Positions 27,988 to 32,324 of a stretch of DNA of 32,324 nt are shown here, piece after piece. Location of the stretch: the NCBI GenBank assembly GCA_947625565.1, contig CANQOU010000001.1:1-32324 (forward strand). The letters run 5' to 3'. The position numbers and the translations under genes are program-made. The notes under the pieces are model-generated. The model searched no databases, was not told the DNA's origin, and worked only from the letters and a program-made list of their open reading frames with translations. Source of the DNA: an uncultured Clostridia bacterium (GTDB taxonomy: Bacteria > Bacillota > Clostridia > TANB77 > CAG-508). How positions within the stretch are numbered: position 1 is the first letter of the stretch; each line of letters opens with the position of its first letter.

Positions 27988-28602
27988 TTATTGTATTTGT
28001 ATTTCATTGTCAATAACACTTACATAGGCCTGATTATGACGAGGTTCTTCGTCTCTATTGATTTCTTTTATTATATTTGCTATACGAATCTGTGCAGAAT
28101 CCAAGACTCCTGCTGCTATAATAGCACCGTGTATTTCCTTTTGCGCCTGCATGTGCAAGTCCTCTTAATGTTCCTAATACTACTATATTATCAGATGCCA
28201 TAACTTCTGCTCCTGAGTTTACATCACCTAATATTACAAGGCTTCCCTCCTGCTCTATTTTTTGTCCGTGAACGTAATGAGCCTCTATGGAAGGATGTTT
28301 CTGAAAGTCCGGGTTTCTTGTTCAAATGTTCTAGTAATATTTGCTAGTCCTAATGCTTTTGGCATATCAAATTCTATTGGCACATCTAGCTTTCCTTCTA
28401 TTACTTTTTGAATTTCGTCTATTTCTTTGTTTTTTAATACTTTTCCCGTTACTCTAATTGGTGTTTTTTCTTCTTTATATAATCTTTTTAATTCTGGTAA
28501 TTTTTTATTCAATATTTTTAATATTTCGTCTTGTTCAGCTGTTTCTGATATTTTTAATAAAGTTTCGTCTTTTTTTATTTGAACACTAATTACATTTTTC
28601 AT
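27988..28602 (-). CDS. minC: Septum site-determining protein MinC, read through three +1 shifts at CGGN
   Basis: MinC inhibits FtsZ assembly away from midcell. From ATG 28602 (RBS AAAGGAAGG) the first 97 residues form the N-terminal FtsZ-inhibitory domain. Three in-frame CGG codons then occur at 28309-28311, 28266-28268 and 28127-28129. Taking each CGGN as one residue gives a 203-residue protein ending at TAA 27988-27990. The C-terminal part is then a typical MinC beta-helix: GSLRSGQKIEQ, LVILGDVNSGAEVMASDNI, GTLRGLAHAGAKGN, AQIRIANII. The second site restores the Gly of the family motif RSGQ. Three independent identical lesions in a decaying gene would be very unlikely. It is the last gene of the mreB-minC block, and no minD follows. 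Confidence 0.9.
28126..28129 (-). other. +1 frameshift site CGGT, minC third
   Basis: The context is ACA-CGGT-GCT. The protein rejoins as GAKGNT-G-AIIAAGVLD. This is the only site with T as the fourth base, which suggests that GGN in general, and not only GGA, can be read in the +1 frame. Confidence 0.8.
28265..28268 (-). other. +1 frameshift site CGGA, minC second
   Basis: The context is TCA-CGGA-CAA. The protein rejoins as SLRS-G-QKIEQEG. The glycine of RSGQ is a hallmark of the MinC C-terminal domain, so this site points to glycine as the inserted residue. Confidence 0.85.
28308..28311 (-). other. +1 frameshift site CGGA, minC first
   Basis: The context is ACC-CGGA-CTT at codon 98, in the linker between the two MinC domains. 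The zero frame would stop at 28285, seven codons later. Confidence 0.8.
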
Positions 28603-28617
28603 TTATACATCCTTCCT

Positions 28618-30738
28618 TTATCTAAACATTTCTGTATATGGAATTGCTGTAACATCTTCAGTTACATTTGTTAAGTTCATTCCAAAATATTCTCTCATAA
28701 TCTGTTTTACAGCATCTGCAGTATAATATCCATGTCCACCATTTTCTGCCATAACCACTACTGCAATTTCTGGATCATTAAAAGGAGCAAATCCTGCAAA
28801 CCATGCATTGACTTTGTTTCCTGGTGCTTCTGCTGAGCCTGTCTTTCCTCCTACTGCAACTTCAAAGTCTCTAAAAATACTTGCTGCTGTTCCTTCTTCT
28901 GTAACTTCTCTCATTCCTTGCAATACTGTTTGCAAATTTTGTGGGTTTATACTTACTTGTGGATTTTCTTCTTCTGTTAATCCTAATTTTTGGCTAATAA
29001 AATTATTTAAATTGCTTCTTGATTCTTCTGTACCATCTGCATTTCTTATTGTTTTTATTATGCTTACATCAAGTTGCTTTCCTCCATTTGCTAACATGCT
29101 AATGTATTTTGCCATTTGCACTGGGCTGAATTCATTATCTCCTTGGCCTATTGCTGCATTTAATGTATCTCCTGGTGCCCAATATGCTGCTTCTTTATGC
29201 AATTTAGCTTTTGATTCTTTGTTTGCTAATACTCCTGCTGTTTCATCTTGTAATTCTACTCCTGTTTTTGTTCCTAGTCCAAAATATTTTGCGTATGATG
29301 ATAATACATCTATTCCCATTCTATCTGCAGTTTCATAAAAGAAATAGTTGCAAGAGTTTTCAATAGCTCCTATAACATTTAAAGGTCCATGTCCTCTATG
29401 ATAGTCTGTGTAATACCAACAATTCATTCTCGTTCCATATTGTTGATATTTTGTGTATACACCTGTATCATTTATTACTGTATTTTTATTTATTACTCCT
29501 GATTCAAGTCCTGCAATTGCTGTTACCATTTTGAATATTGAACCTGGAGAATATGATGTTTGTAATGCTTTATTTACTAATGGTTTAGACTGGTCATTTA
29601 TATATTTATTCCAGTTTTCAGTACTAATTCCACCTACAAAGTCAGAAGGATTATATCCTGGGCAACTTGCCATTGCTAATATTTCCCCTGTTTTTACATT
29701 CATTACAACACAGCTTTCTGAAATTGCATTATATACTTTTCCAAAACCTCCTGTGCGTATTTTTTGCAAGTTTGCTGCAATTGCATTTTCTGTTACTTGT
29801 TGTAAATTAGCATCTATAGTTAATACAATATCTGCTCCTGATGTAGCCTCCTCTGCTGTATATTCTGCTGTAATTGTTCCATCTACTGCCATATCTACTT
29901 GTTTAACACCTTTTTTACCTTTTAGATATTCTTCAAAAACATATTCTATTCCTGTTTTTCCTATTATATCTGTTGGGTCATATGTATTTTTTCTAGTTTC
30001 ATATTCTTTTTCACTAATTTTTGATGCATATCCTAGTATATGTGATGCAAGTGTTCCTTTTGGGTATACTCTTTCTGGTGTTACAAAAATGTTTATTCCT
30101 GGAAATTTATCTCCACTTTCTGAAAATTCTGCTACCGCTTCTCTTGGTATATCTTCTGCTATTATAATTGATTTTGTACTACTATATCCTTCTCTTACAA
30201 TTTCATATCTTATGCACATTATTTTTCTTATTTCATTTATATCTTGCTTTTCTATATCATATTTATCTTTCATAATATAAAAAGCTTGCTCTGGTGTTGC
30301 ATCTTCAGGTATTTTGTTGCTTGTTTTCCATTTGCTTAAGTTTTCTCCTTCTAATGTATAAGAAAATGGGTCGATTTTTATTGGAAAGTGGTCTGGATAA
30401 CTTACTTGATATTTTTCTAATACACTTATAATATTTAAAATTGCATCATTTAAGGTATTTGTTTCTACTTTAGTTCTATATAGTTCTAATCCAAATTTTA
30501 CATTTGAACTCACTAATAGGTTTCCTGATTTATCCATTATAGAGCCTCTTGCTGCCTCTATTTTACTTTCTCTTGTTAGTCTTGTATTTGATTGTTCTCT
30601 ATATTCTGTTCCATGTACTATTTGGAGATTAAATAATTGTATTATTAGTATTATGCCTACGATATAAATAAACATAGTAAGTGTGTTAAATCTTAAGTTG
30701 AGGTTTACTAAGCGTTTTTTAGGCGTTTTTCTTATCAA
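28618..30738 (-). CDS. mrdA: Penicillin-binding protein 2, elongasome transpeptidase
   Basis: The 706-residue class B PBP cross-links peptidoglycan during rod elongation, with RodA and MreBCD. Residues 20-40 are the membrane anchor. The dimerisation/pedestal domain runs to about 300. The transpeptidase domain has all three motifs: S400-I-F-K403, S462-C-N464 and K632-T-G-S. The start is a TTG at 30738 with an ideal AGGAGG eight bases upstream. It lies 31 bases after mreD and 15 before minC. It has no in-frame CGG and its frame is intact. Confidence 0.95.
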   Translation of the reverse strand: MIRKTPKKRLVNLNLRFNTLTMFIYIVGIILIIQLFNLQIVHGTEYREQSNTRLTRESKIEAARGSIMDKSGNLLVSSNVKFGLELYRTKVETNTLNDAILNIISVLEKYQVSYPDHFPIKIDPFSYTLEGENLSKWKTSNKIPEDATPEQAFYIMKDKYDIEKQDINEIRKIMCIRYEIVREGYSSTKSIIIAEDIPREAVAEFSESGDKFPGINIFVTPERVYPKGTLASHILGYASKISEKEYETRKNTYDPTDIIGKTGIEYVFEEYLKGKKGVKQVDMAVDGTITAEYTAEEATSGADIVLTIDANLQQVTENAIAANLQKIRTGGFGKVYNAISESCVVMNVKTGEILAMASCPGYNPSDFVGGISTENWNKYINDQSKPLVNKALQTSYSPGSIFKMVTAIAGLESGVINKNTVINDTGVYTKYQQYGTRMNCWYYTDYHRGHGPLNVIGAIENSCNYFFYETADRMGIDVLSSYAKYFGLGTKTGVELQDETAGVLANKESKAKLHKEAAYWAPGDTLNAAIGQGDNEFSPVQMAKYISMLANGGKQLDVSIIKTIRNADGTEESRSNLNNFISQKLGLTEEENPQVSINPQNLQTVLQGMREVTEEGTAASIFRDFEVAVGGKTGSAEAPGNKVNAWFAGFAPFNDPEIAVVVMAENGGHGYYTADAVKQIMREYFGMNLTNVTEDVTAIPYTEMFR

Positions 30739-30769
30739 TTATTTTTCCTCCTTTTTGTTTATTTATTTT

Positions 30770-31303
30770 TTAAAAATATCTGGTCAAAATTGTGTTTTCT
30801 TTGTATGTGTTTTCCACATAATATCCAATTTTTTGGATAAGTGGATATATTATAACTGTCAAAATAACATTATATATTACCTCTATTGATAGTATTTTTA
30901 AAAATGCAAGTATTTCTAAATTTGTTGAGAAAACAATATAACTTGCTATGTATGATATTATTTCAAAAAATGCTGTTGCTACTCCTATTATCATCATAAC
31001 TGTTATACGACTGTTTTTTGAGAAGTTTTTGTCAAATAGTTTTGCTATAAGTCCAACTGCTCCTAAAGATAATGCTGTTATTCCAACCTTTTGTCTAAAT
31101 ATATAATCTAGCATAAATCCCAATAATATTCCATATGTTATCCCCATAAATTTGTTACCAAATAGCCCTATAAACACAATGTATATAATAAATAGGTTTG
31201 GCATCACTCCTGCAATCGTAAACCAGTTAAAAAAGTTTGACTGTAAGTAATATACTACGAATAGCATCAATATTAGTATTATGTGTATGATTACTTTTCG
31301 CAT
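30770..31303 (-). CDS. mreD: Rod shape-determining protein MreD
   Basis: The 177-residue protein is strongly hydrophobic with about five or six membrane helices, matching MreD in length and character. It sits between mreC and mrdA, as expected. The family supports the MreBC-PBP2-RodA elongation complex. RBS AAGGAGGT precedes the ATG. The gene lies ten bases after mreC. Confidence 0.92.
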   Translation of the reverse strand: MRKVIIHIILILMLFVVYYLQSNFFNWFTIAGVMPNLFIIYIVFIGLFGNKFMGITYGILLGFMLDYIFRQKVGITALSLGAVGLIAKLFDKNFSKNSRITVMMIIGVATAFFEIISYIASYIVFSTNLEILAFLKILSIEVIYNVILTVIIYPLIQKIGYYVENTYKENTILTRYF

Positions 31304-31313
31304 ATTTACCTCC

Positions 31314-32126
31314 TTAGTTGTTTATTACTAATACTGTGTCTAATTTATTGAAGTCTACTGCTGTTTCTATTATTGCATATCTATCTGTAATATTTTTTGG
31401 CGAACTTATGTTTTTAACACTTCCTACATGAATTCCTTTTGGATAAATTCCTCCTAGGCCTGAAGTTTCTATACTATCTCCTTGAATAATATTTGCATCT
31501 GTTGGAATATACATTCCTCTTAATTCTGCAGTATTTTCTAAAGTTCCTTTACAAACTATACTATCCTTGTTTGTACTCATAATACAGCTAATTGCACTCG
31601 ATGTGTCTATAATCGTTTGTACTTTTGCAGTTGAATCTGTTGCAGAAACAATATATCCTACTAGCCCTTTGTCTGCAATTACTGTCATTTTTTCTTTTAT
31701 TCCATCTTTTGTTCCTACATTTATTACTATTGTTTTTGAATAATTACTTATGTCTTTGTTTATTACATATGCTGGAATAGTTTTGTATTCTCCATATTTT
31801 TGGTTAAGTGATAAATATTCTTTTAATGTTTCATTTTCTGTTTTAATATTTTCTAATTCTCTTAGGGATTGCTCTAACTCACTATTTTTTGCTTTTAAGT
31901 TTTCGTTTTCTTCTTTTAAGTTTTGAATATTTGTAAAAAATGAATCATTCCCATTTATTTGGTTTTTTAGATATGTTAAACCATTTTGTATTGGCATTAC
32001 TAATTTATTAGCTACATTTTCAAAAAAAGATGTATTATTTTCTCCATTTGAAAATATTACTATAAGTATAAGAATTATTATGGTTATGATGATTCCTAAA
32101 ATTCCAACTTTATTTTTTTTTAGCAT
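31314..32126 (-). CDS. mreC: Rod shape-determining protein MreC
   Basis: The 270-residue protein has one membrane segment (about 8-26), a coiled coil (about 66-106, NLKEENENLKAKNSELEQSL) and a C-terminal beta-barrel region containing KGLVGYIV and GLGGIYPKGIHVG, all typical of MreC. It scaffolds PBP2 in the elongation complex. RBS AAAGGGAG lies upstream of the ATG. The gene lies 31 bases after mreB. Confidence 0.94.
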   Translation of the reverse strand: MLKKNKVGILGIIITIIILILIVIFSNGENNTSFFENVANKLVMPIQNGLTYLKNQINGNDSFFTNIQNLKEENENLKAKNSELEQSLRELENIKTENETLKEYLSLNQKYGEYKTIPAYVINKDISNYSKTIVINVGTKDGIKEKMTVIADKGLVGYIVSATDSTAKVQTIIDTSSAISCIMSTNKDSIVCKGTLENTAELRGMYIPTDANIIQGDSIETSGLGGIYPKGIHVGSVKNISSPKNITDRYAIIETAVDFNKLDTVLVINN

Positions 32127-32157
32127 TATATTTTAGCACTCCCTTTCTAGCTTTTTA

Positions 32158-32324
32158 TTATTTACGTTTTCTCGCATTTATCAATACTGCTTTAAGATTT
32201 TCTAAATCTTCTAATGTTTTTCCTGTTCCTCTTACTACACAATCAAGAGGCTCTTCTGCAACATATACTGGCATACCTGTTTCAATACTTAATAATTTAT
32301 CTAAATTTTGGATTAATGCTCCTC
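32158..32324 (-). CDS. mreB: MreB, C-terminal end only (cut by the window edge)
   Basis: The last 55 codons, reading GALIQNLDKLLSIETGMPVY and then VAEEPLDCVVRGTGKTLED, match the C-terminus of the MreB actin homologue. An Arg sits where many MreBs have Leu or Ile before GTGK. The 5' part is outside the window. Confidence 0.92.
   Translation of the reverse strand, partial: GALIQNLDKLLSIETGMPVYVAEEPLDCVVRGTGKTLEDLENLKAVLINARKRK

Noticed and set aside
27991..28203. Small plus-strand open frame downstream of the two small genes
   Set aside because: It is antisense to the reconstructed minC C-terminal domain, which contains conserved MinC motifs.
3209..28311. Explaining the seven frame breaks as sequencing errors or pseudogenes
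   Set aside because: All seven share the same C-GGN signature in the reading phase and restore family motifs. Nothing similar occurs away from in-frame CGG, at homopolymers or in the 5-kb ORFs. Raw reads should still be checked, since I cannot exclude a systematic artefact from sequence alone.
3210..28311. CGG simply reassigned as a triplet to another amino acid (as Trp or Gln in some bacteria)
   Set aside because: Reading CGG as any triplet keeps the zero frame, which ends within three to eight codons at all five zero-frame sites with an adjacent stop. Only a +1 step recovers the proteins.
29453..30280. 275-codon plus-strand open frame antisense to mrdA
   Set aside because: mrdA with all catalytic motifs occupies the other strand. 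The antisense frame shows no domain, promoter or ribosome binding site.

Overview
The window comes from a very AT-rich, spore-forming Bacillota, most likely an uncultured gut-type Clostridia. The evidence is the base composition, strong AGGAGG ribosome binding sites, spoIIE, a SleB-type hydrolase gene, and an mreBCD-mrdA-minC block. Almost everything is on the minus strand; only two small genes near 27.4-28.0 kb are on the plus strand. I see no tRNA, rRNA, CRISPR array or insertion sequence.

Layout, read in the direction of minus-strand transcription. (1) 32324-27988: the 3' end of mreB, then mreC, mreD, mrdA (PBP2) and minC, the rod-shape and division-site block. (2) 27404-27987, plus strand: two small unknown genes converging on minC with no gap. 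(3) 27123-6589: two tandem copies of a two-gene cassette for giant surface proteins, A-B (22207-27099 and 16682-22223) and A'-B' (11486-16447 and 6589-11463). A and A' are paralogues, and B and B' share a long C-terminal chassis but have different N-terminal heads. All four end in a TG-containing, sorting-like tail. (4) 6371-1232: a probable operon of spoIIE, a WG-repeat membrane protein, acpS and tatD, with a Spo0A-like promoter arrangement ahead of spoIIE. (5) 1093-86: a G5/SleB-type wall hydrolase gene with its own consensus promoter.

The main discovery is a decoding anomaly. Four genes (the WG-repeat gene, spoIIE, surface gene B and minC) are broken into different reading frames at seven points. 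Every break is a +1 shift, and every one falls exactly on an in-frame CGG codon (six CGGA, one CGGT). Reading CGGN as one glycine, or skipping C and reading GGN, restores full-length proteins at all seven sites. At two sites the restored residue is a strongly conserved family glycine: the SGD of the SpoIIE phosphatase and the RSGQ of MinC. My manual scan of about 10,400 codons found no in-frame CGG that is read as an ordinary triplet. The roughly fifty other CGG trinucleotides on the coding strand are in the other two phases and cause no disruption. This suggests that CGG is vacant as an arginine codon and is read by efficient +1 frameshifting or as a four-base glycine codon.
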